Of a stretch of DNA of 64,000 nucleotides, positions 39,943-51,020 are shown piece after piece. Position 1 is the first letter of the stretch, and each line of letters opens with the position of its first letter. Below the pieces are notes generated by a model. That model saw only the letters and a list, made by a program, of their open reading frames with translations. It was not told the origin of the DNA and ran no database searches. Both the position numbers and the translations under genes were made by a program. Source of the DNA: Rhynchopus sp. YZ270_cl-10 (taxonomy: Eukaryota > Euglenozoa > Diplonemea > Diplonemida > Diplonemidae); NCBI GenBank assembly GCA_964035575.1, contig OZ037924.1, forward strand, positions 992,001-1,056,000, in the 5' to 3' direction.

Positions 39943-40522
39943 CGTATGTTCCCGATGGTACTTGTCTTCTGAAGGAAAAGTACAAAGTGAACGTGGGGGC
40001 AGTTTGCGTAGTTGCAAACTTTGCTGCATGTTGTGACCCCACCATTTGACGGACAGAGCACGTAGAACCCAATAAGGAGTGAGAATGAAGGATATGGCCA
40101 AAGAAAAAGTAGCGTACCGTGCGCCTGCGGCGCAAGCTTGCATTACACCCTTCTTATGATATAGTTTGGCTGTGAAAAAAGTGCAATTTTAAGCGCAATT
40201 TTTGAATGTCACCTCATGAAATGAAGGAGGAAATAGAAACAAAGCATTTTGAACACACTCGCGGTTCTAGGGACGAACCGCGCTGCAGAGCCACTCCTCA
40301 CCAAAACAGGTCGAGGTGTGTGCGTTTCACCACAACTTCTCCCATGGGTTTTATCGTGTGATGAGTCTTAAGTTTCTATTTATGTGGCGTACCGTGACTT
40401 CGCCAGAATGCGGTTTTCTCGAAGTTTTCTTGGAAAATGGGGACACTCTCGCACGGGTTTTGGAGGTTGCACCGGTCGTGCACTCCCGTCTTTGGTTGCT
40501 GTTGAACAAGGATTCTCTCTCC

Positions 40523-40594
40523 TGACTACATCCACGCAAAGAGACGCCACCGCCTTTCTCATAGTACTATTGAGAAGCTGATGGTTCTTCATGA
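40523..40594 (+). pseudogene. hAT transposase C-terminal relic
   Basis: One frame reads DYIHAKRRHRLSHSTIEKLM, typical of the hAT C-terminal dimerisation region. Neighbouring frames carry stops, so this is a short remnant. DNA just downstream stays open in places but shows no other motif. Confidence 0.45.
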
Positions 40595-41656
40595 ACAGGC
40601 ACCCGAGTTTAACAACGAAAAGATGGGGAATATTCCTGAACACGCTGTTGCCTTGTTTCTCAGCACAAGCGTCACAGGTTCAAGAGAAAACGGAGGTGTT
40701 CCTGCTGATGGCGGAGGAGTTGGAAGACTTCGCTCCCCCCGTATTTGCTTTCGGAATTGAGCTGAGGACCTTTTTCGCGCAAAACTGGTAATTTCGGAAG
40801 TCGGTCAACGACCTGTCAGCGACGTGTCGCGACCTGTCGGCGACCTGTCAATATCAGGGGGTGTGTGTATAGAGTCCCTGTGTCAGCGACCCGTCAATAC
40901 GGACCCCTCCCGGAGCACCAAAAACGAAAGAAATTGGACGTGGGGTCTCAAAATTTTCGGGGAAAACGGCATATTTAGCGATAAGTGTGTTCGAAACGTA
41001 TCATGTGGGCAAAAAAAATCATGATTTTCACCTCCAGGGTCGAAAAATGTCCCTGATTCCTGTGTAAAAAAACCCGTAAAAAACCCCGAATTCCAAGCCC
41101 GAAAAGTGCGATTTTCGTAACTGTTTAGCGTCAGGTCTGGAAACAACTGATCCTACACGGGTTGAATGAAGATAACAAAGGCAAAAAACAACTAATTGCT
41201 GAGAGAAAACAAAACGGGTATGCTGTGGAAAAACAGCCCGATTATTTTTTTCATGTGATTTCTTGTTTTATTTTGAAAGCATTTTGAAAAGCTACACCCT
41301 GTGTTCCTTTCTGTGTGATAAACACGAAAAAAATTCCTCGCTTCCTGGTGTAGTAGTTGTCTGTCTCCTTAAGTTCTGGGTCAGATCTATCATTTTTTGC
41401 CCCCTATGTCTCGGTCATGTTTCTGTTATTTAGATACGTGTTTTTCTTGACTCTTTACATCATGTAATACCCCCAATAAGGATGGGGAAATGACTAGTTT
41501 CCCTGTCAGCTACTCCCGATCGCAACACTCTGGGGGGTTCGATAACCCGCGGAGTGTCAGTGCTTGCGTCCCAGAGGCGTTTTGCACTACCAACTTCACT
41601 TCTTTTCATGGTTTACCTAAGATTGTAACGAAAACTACAAAAATAAAAAAAATAAA

Positions 41657-41726
41657 GCGAAGATTGCACAACTGTGGCAACACAACCGAGGCAACTACAC
41701 TACTCCAATTTATCAAATCAAACACA
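41657..41726 (+). repeat. R1 short dispersed repeat
   Basis: Copy with AGATTGCACAACTGTGGCAA, CAACCGAGGCAACTACACTA and CTCCAATTTATCAAA. Confidence 0.65.
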
Positions 41727-42077
41727 CACACACAAAAAATCTACGACCATAGCTTTTTTGGCTAAGATATTTGACAAAATATATAAAATTACGACGACGA
41801 CCCTAGGGGTAGTCTGGAAAACAGTATTTCGTACTACGATCTTTGGTGAAACCATGACATTGTCTTTTTGTTTTGTTTTGTTTTTCACTTCATTTTTTTT
41901 TTTTTTTTTTATTTCAGCGTCTTCTTTTGCACGATACAGAAGGGCAAGACACCTGCTTACTGCAAATAACCTTCTCCCAAACCGGGTGAGGTTATTTCAT
42001 AAGCGATGTTTTGCACGCTTTTATGCGACCATTGACGGGCCCCTTACAATCCTGTACATTGGTATAAAAAAAATAAA

Positions 42078-42144
42078 CAGTGGAGATTTCACAACTGTGG
42101 CAACACAACCGAGGCAACTACACTACTCCAACAATTTATCAAAT
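42078..42144 (+). repeat. R1 short dispersed repeat
   Basis: Near-consensus copy, preceded by an A-run and followed by ATAAAAAG; about 350 bp upstream of the isocyanide synthase gene. Confidence 0.65.
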
Positions 42145-42393
42145 AAAAAGCGTTTTCGCCACTCACACACATCATGTAACCGTCGTCTTCTTGCGGCTTG
42201 TGATCAGTACTCAAAGCCCTAGGTATTGTCAGTCTTTGTCTCTCGGAGTGCCTTTTCAAGTGCATACACCGTGTTCACTCAACAGTCTTTCTGTCTTGTG
42301 CAGAAATACGACACTCTTTTGTGTCACACTTAAAAAGTAAAACGTAAAAGTACAGAACATGGTAAAGAGTCTTCCATCAAACAAAGTTGTGTC

Positions 42394-42450
42394 GTATCTT
42401 TTCTCTGTGTGCACTGCACGCTCCGCCCTCCAATAGACATATCACAACAG
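42394..42450 (+). promoter_or_regulatory. Probable trans-splice acceptor, isocyanide synthase copy 1
   Basis: Pyrimidine-rich stretch with AGs at 42435-42436 and 42449-42450, 44 to 58 bases before the ATG. The same roughly 105 bp precede copy 2 but not copy 3. Confidence 0.5.
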
Positions 42451-42494
42451 ATACATTGTCCAATAACACAAACCTTTCTTTTCTAATACAAACC

Positions 42495-44444
42495 ATGTCC
42501 ACCGTCCACTGCACAACACCAACACGTGGCGAGGAGGATGCCGCAAGCATGGGATCCTCGTACCTGCCCGTTGGGGATGCTGCCAGCTTGTCGAGCGAGA
42601 CGTCTGTGACTGTGGACGAGCAGGTGGACCACTTCCTGACGTGCTTTGAGAACCTGCGCATCACACCAGGCCACGACCAGTACGAGGCGGTGGGGAAGGA
42701 GCGCCTGCGTGTGCGTGTGGCAGAGGTGATGGCACGCAGGGAGGTGCTGACGCTGGTGCTGCCTGCATTCCCGTTCAAGTCGCCGAACACAACAAACAAG
42801 GTGCTTGGGACGCTGCCCGACAGGGGTGAGGAGCTTGCACTGGAGCGCATTGAGAAGCTCTGCTGCGATGCAGAGGCGGTGTACACACCTGGTGTGCGTG
42901 TGGTCATCTTCAGCGACGGGCGTGTGTTTGCGTCGCTTTTGGACGTGGTGGATGAGCAGCTGATGGCGTACAAGGATGCACTGCGTGACTTGAGCGATGC
43001 AGCAGGACACACACACATCTCCTTCGACGACCTGGAGCAGTACACGAATACAGCTGACCCCATCCGCGAGCTGCAGGTGCTGTACAACCAGACAGACATC
43101 GACATGGACGCATACGTGGCAGAGGACGAGGACGCACTGAGACTGATGCAGGGCTTCGCTGCCTTCCTCGTGCGTGACCTGGAGCAGCGCTGGGACGGGG
43201 AGGGGCTGTCGAAGCGCCAGCGCTACAGGAAGTGCAAGGAGCTCTCGAAGGAGATGATGCTGCGCAACATGGCCTTCTCGCAGCTTGTGGACGACTCGTA
43301 CCCAGGCTGTGTGCGTCTGTCGATCCACGCACACAACAACGCAGGGCCGAAGTACGGTGTGTACGTGGTGCCGCCGCCTGTGGTGTCGGAGCAGGCAGAG
43401 GACCGTGCGAAGCAGCTCCTCCCAAGAACGCCGTGGCACAACGTCATCTGTGAGGATGCAGACGGGACTGTGCACTGCATGCAGCGTCAGTTTGTCGACA
43501 CAGACAAGTACGAACTCAGCTGGAAGTTTGGCCGCCCGTGGGGATTCGTGGAGAAGCAGGCAGTGTCGGATCTCCCTGCTGAGTGGCAGTCGTTGGGCGT
43601 GACGTTCTCGCCGCTTGTGGGTGACAGTGGGAAGGCAGGTGGCTTCAACGGGCTGATGATCCAGGCGAAGGAGGGCAGCACACCATCGCTGCTGGATGTC
43701 CCACACAAGTCCCTGCGTGAGCTGTCCCTGAAGCACGGGACTGTTGTGCTGCGTGGCTTCAAGAACGAGACGGAGAAGAGCCACTTTGAGGCTGTTGCCA
43801 GCAAGCTTGGAAGCATCATGATGTGGCCTGGCTTCGGGGCGGTGCTGGAGCTGAAGTACGCACAAGGGTCGAAGGTGGTGTGGTACTCGCGTGAGGCAAT
43901 TCCCTGCCACTGGGATGGGATGTTCAAGATCCGTGACGACGGTGGTCTGGGTGAGATCCCGATGTTCCAGACATTCCACTGTGTGCAGGAGTACCCTGTG
44001 GCAGGGGACTCGAATGGGAAGACTGTCTTCTGCGACACCCGCAGTGTGCTGCGTGACCTGACACCCGAGCAGGCACACAGGCTGAGCAAGACCGTGCTGT
44101 CGTACGAGACGAAGGGAAACCACGTCTTCGGGAACTTGGTGAGCGAGCCTGTGTTCCAAGTGCACCCCTCGACAGGGGAGCGTGTGCTGCGCTACCACGA
44201 GCCCTGGACAAGCGAGATGCAGCCAACGAAGACGACTGTTGCCTCTGCAGCGGCAGACGACCTGGAGGCTGAGTGTGAGTGGGTCAACAACCTGCTCCTC
44301 CCGCTTGTGTACGACACAAAGCACACGTACTCGCACTCGTGGCAGGCAGGTGACTTCCTGATGGCCGACAACTACGCCCAGCTGCACTGGAGGACCACGC
44401 TGGATGAAGCTGGCCGTGTGCTGCGCAGAATCCACGTCAACTAG
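42495..44444 (+). CDS. Isocyanide synthase-Fe/2OG dioxygenase fusion, copy 1
   Basis: 649 residues. Residues about 40-335 are a DIT1/PvcA domain: FPFKSPN and KVLGTLPDRGEELALER (92-118), VIFSDGRVF (137-145), MMLRNMAFSQLV (254-265), RLSIHAH (274-280), TPWHNV (312-317). Family members (PvcA, IsnA, fungal ICS) turn the amino group of Tyr, Trp or Val into an isonitrile using ribulose 5-phosphate. Residues about 370-649 are a TauD/PvcB-type dioxygenase with iron ligands H472, D474 (CHWDG) and H631 (DNYAQLHWRT) and the 2-oxoglutarate-binding Arg in GRVLRRIHV. The product should be an amino-acid isonitrile that is then oxidised or desaturated; the substrate cannot be read. No signal peptide, so cytosolic. 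Start chosen because the three copies agree exactly from this ATG. Similar fusions are known in fungi. Confidence 0.93.
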   Translation: MSTVHCTTPTRGEEDAASMGSSYLPVGDAASLSSETSVTVDEQVDHFLTCFENLRITPGHDQYEAVGKERLRVRVAEVMARREVLTLVLPAFPFKSPNTTNKVLGTLPDRGEELALERIEKLCCDAEAVYTPGVRVVIFSDGRVFASLLDVVDEQLMAYKDALRDLSDAAGHTHISFDDLEQYTNTADPIRELQVLYNQTDIDMDAYVAEDEDALRLMQGFAAFLVRDLEQRWDGEGLSKRQRYRKCKELSKEMMLRNMAFSQLVDDSYPGCVRLSIHAHNNAGPKYGVYVVPPPVVSEQAEDRAKQLLPRTPWHNVICEDADGTVHCMQRQFVDTDKYELSWKFGRPWGFVEKQAVSDLPAEWQSLGVTFSPLVGDSGKAGGFNGLMIQAKEGSTPSLLDVPHKSLRELSLKHGTVVLRGFKNETEKSHFEAVASKLGSIMMWPGFGAVLELKYAQGSKVVWYSREAIPCHWDGMFKIRDDGGLGEIPMFQTFHCVQEYPVAGDSNGKTVFCDTRSVLRDLTPEQAHRLSKTVLSYETKGNHVFGNLVSEPVFQVHPSTGERVLRYHEPWTSEMQPTKTTVASAAADDLEAECEWVNNLLLPLVYDTKHTYSHSWQAGDFLMADNYAQLHWRTTLDEAGRVLRRIHVN

Positions 44445-45737
44445 AAAAGAGAAGTGAAACACATTTTATTGCGTGCAGACCGCTATTGGTGGTGGCTGCC
44501 TCTTGATCCAAGAACGAGACTCTTATAAAACAATCAACTACTTATTATATCGCTTTTTTTATTTTTGCCTATTTATTCTTCCACCGTTTGCTCTTTTGAT
44601 CTTCTATTTTCTTACTATTGTTGATAATGGTATTTTGTGCTGTCTCTGCACCCCCTTGATACGGACCTATTTTTTTGCAGAGAAGAATTTGTTCCACGTT
44701 GAGGTGCTGCATCGATAGCGGTAATACTTTTCAATATTCTTCTTTCTCTCTCTCTCTCTCACCACTTTCCTACTGATATATGTTCACAGGAACAGTCACT
44801 TACTCGTTCTTTTTTTTTTTTCCAACGAACCATGGTGCTACCAACCCGCACTATGGTTCATCCTCTAATAAGAAGTGAAAGACAAGTGGCGAACACGCTC
44901 TTTGAAGGAAGAGTGCGTTTTGCTGTGTTCCACCTTAGAATACCCTTCCACAAAACTGTTGTTTTTTGTCACGTCAGATGGTTTCTTTCTTTGTTGTGCT
45001 TGTCGAAGCCAGGAAGAATACCGACCATTTGATTTTTGTATGTTTTTTATTGTTTCCACCTGCATATTCCTTCAACCCCTAGATAACGATGTTCGTGGAT
45101 ATTTGCGCCATTTTGAATGATGCAGATTCTTCGACCGTCTTTATTGCTTTTTTTACCCTCCGCCCCCCTTTCATGTACCGTTCATCGTCACAGTTTTGCG
45201 TTTGGACAGCCAAATTCTTCTTGTTGGGAAACTGACTCCTGAGACGGTTGACGGTCATGACCACGTCCCCATTCCTTTTATTTTTGTTCAGTCTAGTCCA
45301 CTCTACACAAGGCTTCTGTGATCATGATGAAGCAGAATGCTTCTTTTCATTGTCACACACTTGCCGCCCAGCCTTTTGAGTAGACAATGAGTGTACATGT
45401 TTGTTCGCACAGCTTGAATTATGCATCTGCCTTCGAGGCTTATGTGTCAAGACATCGTTGTTTTATTTTGTTGTTATTTCATAAGGTGACTAAGCAGGAG
45501 GAGAAAGGCTTAGCTTCATTTTCATAACCTGTTCTTCATTTTTTTTTTTTTTTTTGCTGCGAAAAAGTACTCACCGTATGGTTTGATTTTCATATAGCAA
45601 AAGAACTCAGCTCCTCCCCTTTTTCGTGAGAGTGTCGTATCTTTTCTCTGTGTGCACTGCACGCTCCGCCCTCCAATAGACATATCACAACAGATACATT
45701 GTCCAATAACACAAACCTTTCTTTTCTAATACAAACC
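44445..45737. other. Intergenic between isocyanide synthase copies 1 and 2
   Basis: No gene. The first 60 bases after the stop match those after copy 2 (GTGAAACACATTTTATTGCG) and the last 105 match the upstream region of copy 1. The middle is unrelated T-rich DNA. Confidence 0.6.
45637..45693 (+). promoter_or_regulatory. Probable trans-splice acceptor, isocyanide synthase copy 2
   Basis: Same tract as copy 1, GTGTCGTATCTTTTCTCTGT through CCGCCCTCCAATAG, AG at 45678-45679. Confidence 0.5.
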
Positions 45738-47687
45738 ATGTCCACCGTCCACTGCACAACACCAACACGTGGCGAGGAGGATGCCGCAAGCATGGGATCC
45801 TCGTACCTGCCCGTTGGGGATGCTGCCAGCTTGTCGAGCGAGACGTCTGTGACTGTGGACGAGCAGGTGGACCACTTCCTGACGTGCTTTGAGAACCTGC
45901 GCATCACACCAGGCCACGACCAGTACGAGGCGGTGGGGAAGGAGCGCCTGCGTGTGCGTGTGGCAGAGGTGATGGCACGCAGGGAGGTGCTGACGCTGGT
46001 GTTGCCTGCATTCCCGTTCAAGTCGCCAAACACAACAAACAAGGTGCTTGGGACGCTGCCCGACAGGGGTGAGGAGCTTGCACTGGAGCGCATTGAGAAG
46101 CTCTGCTGCGATGCAGAGGCGGTGTACACACCTGGTGTGCGTGTGGTCATCTTCAGCGACGGGCGTGTGTTTGCGTCGCTTTTGGACGTGGTGGATGAGC
46201 AGCTGATGGCGTACAAGGACGCACTGCGTGACTTGAGTGATGCAGCAGGACACACACACATCTCCTTCGACGACCTGGAGCAGTACACGAATACAGCTGA
46301 CCCCATCCGCGAGCTGCAGGTGCTGTACAACCAGACAGACATCGACATGGACGCATACGTGGCAGAGGACGAGGACGCACTGAGACTGGTGCAGGGCTTC
46401 ACTGCCTTCCTCGTGCGTGACCTGGAGCAGCGCTGGGACGGGGAGGGGCTGTCGAAGCGCCAGCGCTACAGGAAGTGCAAGGAGCTCTCGAAGGAGATGA
46501 TGCTGCGCAACATGGCCTTCTCGCAGCTTGTGGACGACTCGTACCCAGGCTGTGTGCGTCTGTCGATCCACGCACACAACAACGCAGGGCCGAAGTACGG
46601 TGTGTACGTGGTGCCGCCGCCTGTGGTGTCGGAGCAGGCAGAGGACCGTGCGAAGCAGCTCCTCCCAAGAACGCCGTGGCACAACGTCATCTGTGAGGAT
46701 GCAGACGGGACTGTGCACTGCATGCAGCGTCAGTTTGTCGACACAGACAAGTACGAACTCAGCTGGAAGTTTGGCCGCCCGTGGGGATTCGTGGAGAAGC
46801 AGGCAGTGTCGGATCTCCCTGCTGAGTGGCAGTCGTTGGGCGTGACGTTCTCGCCGCTTGTGGGTGACAGTGGGAAGGCAGGTGGCTTCAACGGGCTGAT
46901 GATCCAGGCGAAGGAGGGCAGCACACCATCGCTGCTGGATGTCCCACACAAGTCCCTGCGTGAGCTGTCCCTGAAGCACGGGACTGTTGTGCTGCGTGGC
47001 TTCAAGAACGAGACGGAGAAGAGCCACTTTGAGGCTGTTGCCAGCAAGCTTGGAAGCATCATGATGTGGCCTGGCTTCGGGGCGGTGCTGGAGCTGAAGT
47101 ACGCACAAGGGTCGAAGGTGGTGTGGTACTCGCGTGAGGCAATTCCCTGCCACTGGGATGGGATGTTCAAGATCCGTGACGACGGTGGTCTGGGTGAGAT
47201 CCCGATGTTCCAGACATTCCACTGTGTGCAGGAGTACCCTGTGGCAGGGGACTCGAATGGGAAGACTGTCTTCTGCGACACCCGCAGTGTGCTGCGTGAC
47301 CTGACACCCGAGCAGGCACACAGGCTGAGCAAGACCGTGCTGTCGTACGAGACGAAGGGAAACCACGTCTTCGGGAACTTGGTGAGCGAGCCTGTGTTCC
47401 AAGTGCACCCCTCGACAGGGGAGCGTGTGCTGCGCTACCACGAGCCCTGGACAAGCGAGATGCAGCCAACGAAGACGACTGTTGCCTCTGCAGCGGCAGA
47501 CGACCTGGAGGCTGAGTGTGAGTGGGTCAACAACCTGCTCCTCCCGCTTGTGTACGACACAAAGCACACGTACTCGCATTCGTGGCAGGCAGGGGACTTC
47601 CTGATGGCCGACAACTACGCCCAGCTGCACTGGAGGACCACGCTGGATGAAGCTGGCCGTGTGCTGCGCAGAATCCACGTCAACTAG
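45738..47687 (+). CDS. Isocyanide synthase-Fe/2OG dioxygenase fusion, copy 2
   Basis: 649 residues, same fusion as 42495-44444, tandem and co-oriented with it. It differs from copy 1 in protein only at residues 218 (Val for Met) and 222 (Thr for Ala) that I can see, plus a handful of silent bases. All DIT1/PvcA motifs and the iron ligands H472, D474 and H631 are kept. It shares about 105 bp upstream and 60 bp downstream with copy 1, so this is a tandem duplication. The more distant flanks retain only weak traces (GGAACAGTCACT at 44792 and 47993), which suggests the duplication is older than the near-identity of the coding regions implies. Confidence 0.93.
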   Translation: MSTVHCTTPTRGEEDAASMGSSYLPVGDAASLSSETSVTVDEQVDHFLTCFENLRITPGHDQYEAVGKERLRVRVAEVMARREVLTLVLPAFPFKSPNTTNKVLGTLPDRGEELALERIEKLCCDAEAVYTPGVRVVIFSDGRVFASLLDVVDEQLMAYKDALRDLSDAAGHTHISFDDLEQYTNTADPIRELQVLYNQTDIDMDAYVAEDEDALRLVQGFTAFLVRDLEQRWDGEGLSKRQRYRKCKELSKEMMLRNMAFSQLVDDSYPGCVRLSIHAHNNAGPKYGVYVVPPPVVSEQAEDRAKQLLPRTPWHNVICEDADGTVHCMQRQFVDTDKYELSWKFGRPWGFVEKQAVSDLPAEWQSLGVTFSPLVGDSGKAGGFNGLMIQAKEGSTPSLLDVPHKSLRELSLKHGTVVLRGFKNETEKSHFEAVASKLGSIMMWPGFGAVLELKYAQGSKVVWYSREAIPCHWDGMFKIRDDGGLGEIPMFQTFHCVQEYPVAGDSNGKTVFCDTRSVLRDLTPEQAHRLSKTVLSYETKGNHVFGNLVSEPVFQVHPSTGERVLRYHEPWTSEMQPTKTTVASAAADDLEAECEWVNNLLLPLVYDTKHTYSHSWQAGDFLMADNYAQLHWRTTLDEAGRVLRRIHVN

Positions 47688-48357
47688 AAAAGAAAGTGAA
47701 ACACATTTTATTGCGTGCAGACCACTTTTGGTGGTGGCTGCTTCTTGACACGAGAGAACGTTCGAATGTTTGTTCGCGTTCCAGAATCTGTATTCTGGCC
47801 TTTTGTTTATATATTCCCTTTGTGCCAGTTTTAATGCTGCAATGAATTTGTTTTTTGAACGACGCTGTTTTGTTTTATTTGCAACACCTTAATGTACGAG
47901 ATCGTTTTTCTAGTAGAAGAATGGTTCTTTTGTTGTGCTGCTTTAGTGACATTATTCGTCCTCTCCCCTAGTCTATTCTGTTACACGTATTCAGGAACAG
48001 TCACTCACGCACATGAACACACTCTTGCAATTGAAGAATGTGCTTCGTCGTGTCTACGAGTATCTGTTACAACGACAAGTTGCAGTCGTATAAATGTTGA
48101 AAATGCCAAAAATAAAATGCGGACCTTCTGCCAGTAGTAGTGAATCCCAACCTTTTTTGTTGTTGTTTGCACTTTGAACTTCTTTATTTTTCTTCTTTCT
48201 TTGTTTTGTGTTTGTCGTGGTTCTGTCTTTTTGGTGGAATATTATTTCTGGGAATTTTGTTCTTTGTATATCGAACTGGAAATAGACATGAGACCCCCTT
48301 TTTTACACACCACAGCACAACGCATACTACTTTCAATGAAACGATAGACACAACTGC
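47688..48357. other. Intergenic, nothing recognised
   Basis: About 670 bp, T-rich, no gene or repeat with clear ends besides the short 3' similarity to copy 1. Confidence 0.55.
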
Positions 48358-48968
48358 CTTGCGCGCAGGGTCCTCAAGGGGGTGCAAAAAAAAATTTTTG
48401 CACCCAAAAAAAAAAAAAAGAAAAATCGGGGGGGTGCAAAAAATATTTTTGCACCCCCCAGTGATGGGAGGCCTTGTATTTTATTGTATTTTTTGACTTT
48501 GTATTATTTGTATTTTTTGTATTTTTTGAAATTGCAAAAAATACAATAAAATACAGGCAAAAAATACAATAAAATACAGGCTGTCTCTGCAGCTAAATAC
48601 AACAGTTTTCCAAACTTCTTAAATCTTGTCTGTGCATTCACCCTGGATTTTTAGGAAATACAAAAAATATAAAATAATACAAATAAAATACACCCAAAAA
48701 ATACATCAAAAAATACACAAAAAATACACACGGTCTACACTAGGTGAAGGTGGAGTGGTAAATATGCCCGCCATCCTTAACACTTAGGTTATTGCCTGGC
48801 CTCAGTCGGGTGTCCTGGACTACGGCCCAAGAGCTGTGTTCCTGGCTGGTTGGGCAAGAATACCAATGTTTCCCCCTGTTTATTTTGTACTTCTCATAAA
48901 AATTCAAACTTCCCCCGGTCTTTAGTCATCACAAAACAACAGACTCATACAAAAAATCATCAAAAACC

Positions 48969-49495
48969 ATGCCCGGAAGGAAGCCTTGCTGGAGTCGGGT
49001 TCACTTTAGAGAAGTGATGAAGGAGCAGAAGCCCGCTCTGCAGTGCCTGCACTGTGACACCATGGTGCCACCTACAGGGACGGACCAAGATGCATTTGTG
49101 CATCTGCACGAATTCCCCCAGGGAAGCACGAGTCAGGGCTGGTGCCACAGTGAATCAACTCGGACCCGCACCAAGTGCAGGACCGCACAGTTTTGGTGGG
49201 GAACAGCAGGCACGACAGGGTCGGTTCTTGCGGAACTTGCAAGAACCCTCACTGGCATACCTGCAAGCACAGCTGGCGTGGAGAGATTTTTTCCACGACC
49301 GGTTAGATGCAATCGGGGAAGCGCACTCGCCTCCTTGCGAAGAAAGCGTTCCAACTTGCAGTTGTTAGCCGCGCACTGAAAAAAAAGAAGAGTGCAGATG
49401 ATAATCAGGATTGGTGGGATGTCGAAGAGATGGAACGGCAAGCAGCCCGTGAGGCTCTTATTGATGTTGACGGCGGGGTGGTGGTGGGGAAGTGA
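48969..49495 (+). pseudogene. Internally deleted hAT transposase remnant
   Basis: Starts MPGRKPCWSRVHF with a BED-like zinc finger (CLHCDTMV...HLHEF, about residues 25-48). It then passes almost directly to the hAT C-terminal dimerisation motif IPASTAGVERFF near 49255-49290. The following KRTRLLAKKAFQLAVVSRAL and a charged tail ending near 49494 lie in another frame, so there is at least one frameshift. The central catalytic region is missing. It looks like a deletion derivative that kept both ends of the gene. Confidence 0.6.
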
Positions 49496-50048
49496 ACGTC
49501 GTTGAGCATATGGCTCTCGACGAAGACGAAGACGACAGTGAGTGGGATTAGGGTGTTTTTTTTGTTTGTGTGTATTATGAGGAAATATAGGAATATTTTT
49601 GTTGTTTTTTTGCGATTTCTCTGCTACACGGCGGAACACGGCTCTTGGACCGTGTATGTTTACCCGTGTGTATTTTATGTGTATTTTTTGATGTATTTTT
49701 TGGTGTATTTTTTGTATTTTTTGTATTATTTGTATTTTTTGTATTTTTTGAGGATTGGAGCTGTATTTTATCATCACTGGCACCCCCCCCCCCAGGGTCC
49801 TCAACCTGTCTAAGTTAGGCCTTAACTTAGACAATTTTTTTTTTTTGAAAAACGCTTTGTCTAAGTTAGACAAAACCTGGGTTTTGGGTTTTTGGGTGGT
49901 TTGAAAGAGAAGAAGCTTTACTGAAAACAAAAAAAAAAATGAGTTCCCTCAAGACTCCCTCAGTCCTCACCTGCGCGGACCCCATTGTACCCACCCACAC
50001 AAGCCACCTCCTCAGACTAACTACAATTGAACAAACTCATCCGCAAAA

Positions 50049-51020
50049 ATGCCTGCCACTGCCAAGACCTCCAAAGCACAGCCCACCATCGTGTCCATGT
50101 TCAAGAAGGGAGCTGTTGCGGCACCTGTGGTACGTGTGGTGGAACCCAACAAAGGGGATACGCACTACGACCTGTGGTCTTCAGGCAAGTACAAGTCCAT
50201 CCCCGATGGTCCGACACCCCGGCTCGCTTCCCTTCACCTTTTTCTTGTGGCGGAGGGGACGGTGAGGGGGTTTAAAAACCACCAGAACGACACCAACAAG
50301 GTGCTCAAACTCTGGTTGAAGGAGTTTGATCGCGCCAAACTGGCGGACGACGACAGGGAGGGGAGCAAGCGGAAGACGATCCTGACGATCGTTGCGGAGG
50401 CGCATGAGTTCGCCATGAACGAAGCAGAGAAGGGGGGAGACAGCGATGCCTCTGCCGTGTCTGTGCAGAGCCAGGTGTCGCAAGGCAAGAAGGTGAAGAA
50501 ACGTGTGGTGATGATGGCTCCACAGGTGAGTGCTGTTAAGTACGTGGATTCAACGTCCGAAGAAGAGGAGGAGGAGCAATGTGTGCCAGTGAGACGCAAC
50601 GCAGCATCCGAGCAACCCGAGGCAGCAATGGAAATCGATGATGTCGACGAGTACTCTTCTGACGGCGATGTTGTCTTCTTAGGTCCCACGCACTCCAACA
50701 CGAACAATCCCAACCTCACGAACACCACGACCGCACCAGCGAACACCGACTCCACCAACACGCTGAAACGTAAACGCGAAGCGCAGGAGAAAGGTTGTAT
50801 GGGTCTGCGGGAGAGCACGGTGCAGGGCCATTTGAACCGTTTTTCCCCCTGGTTGGTGGTGGGTGAAGACAAGTTCAAGTGCTTGTATTGTGGTGCTTTC
50901 TCTCATGCAAAGACCAAGCTCGCCAGAGACCTCCCTGCGCATGCAGGCGACCCCAAACACCAACGTCTCGTGAAGGCTGCCGCTCTGCAGGCTTCCAATG
51001 GAACCGTGCTTCACACGTAG
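50049..51020 (+). CDS. hAT transposase N-terminal part, BED zinc finger
   Basis: 323 codons ending in TAG. The N-terminus has QPTIVSMFKK (residues 11-20), close to a PCNA-binding PIP box. A low-complexity acidic and Asn/Thr-rich middle follows, with the basic LKRKREAQEK. A BED-type finger near the end has C278-x2-C281, H298 and H304 (KCLYCGAF, LPAHAGDPKH). The frame continues open past the TAG at 51018-51020 into the catalytic part at 51060, so this is one transposase gene interrupted by a single stop, or one read through by suppression. Confidence 0.8.
   Translation: MPATAKTSKAQPTIVSMFKKGAVAAPVVRVVEPNKGDTHYDLWSSGKYKSIPDGPTPRLASLHLFLVAEGTVRGFKNHQNDTNKVLKLWLKEFDRAKLADDDREGSKRKTILTIVAEAHEFAMNEAEKGGDSDASAVSVQSQVSQGKKVKKRVVMMAPQVSAVKYVDSTSEEEEEEQCVPVRRNAASEQPEAAMEIDDVDEYSSDGDVVFLGPTHSNTNNPNLTNTTTAPANTDSTNTLKRKREAQEKGCMGLRESTVQGHLNRFSPWLVVGEDKFKCLYCGAFSHAKTKLARDLPAHAGDPKHQRLVKAAALQASNGTVLHT

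Larger units (their letters stand above)
38015..42393. other. Large gene-free stretch
   Basis: No intact gene. It holds the GTGTCACG repeat (38388-38530), a T-rich tandem repeat (39612-39730), a GCGCCGCAGGCG repeat (39767-39942), a hAT transposase relic (40523-40594), a block at about 41138-41250 that recurs at 58498-58610, a composite repeat piece (41515-41610) and two R1 copies. Confidence 0.55.

Noticed and set aside
41515-41560. Box-B-like GGGTTCGATAACCC as part of a tRNA
   Set aside because: It belongs to the composite repeat and has no partner arms.
42483-44462. Full-length antisense open frames of about 650-716 codons opposite each isocyanide synthase gene
   Set aside because: They repeat at all three copies and follow from the strong codon bias of the sense gene, which avoids codons whose reverse complements are stops. 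The products (His/Leu/Val/Gln-rich) have no domain features and there is no splice tract on the minus strand.
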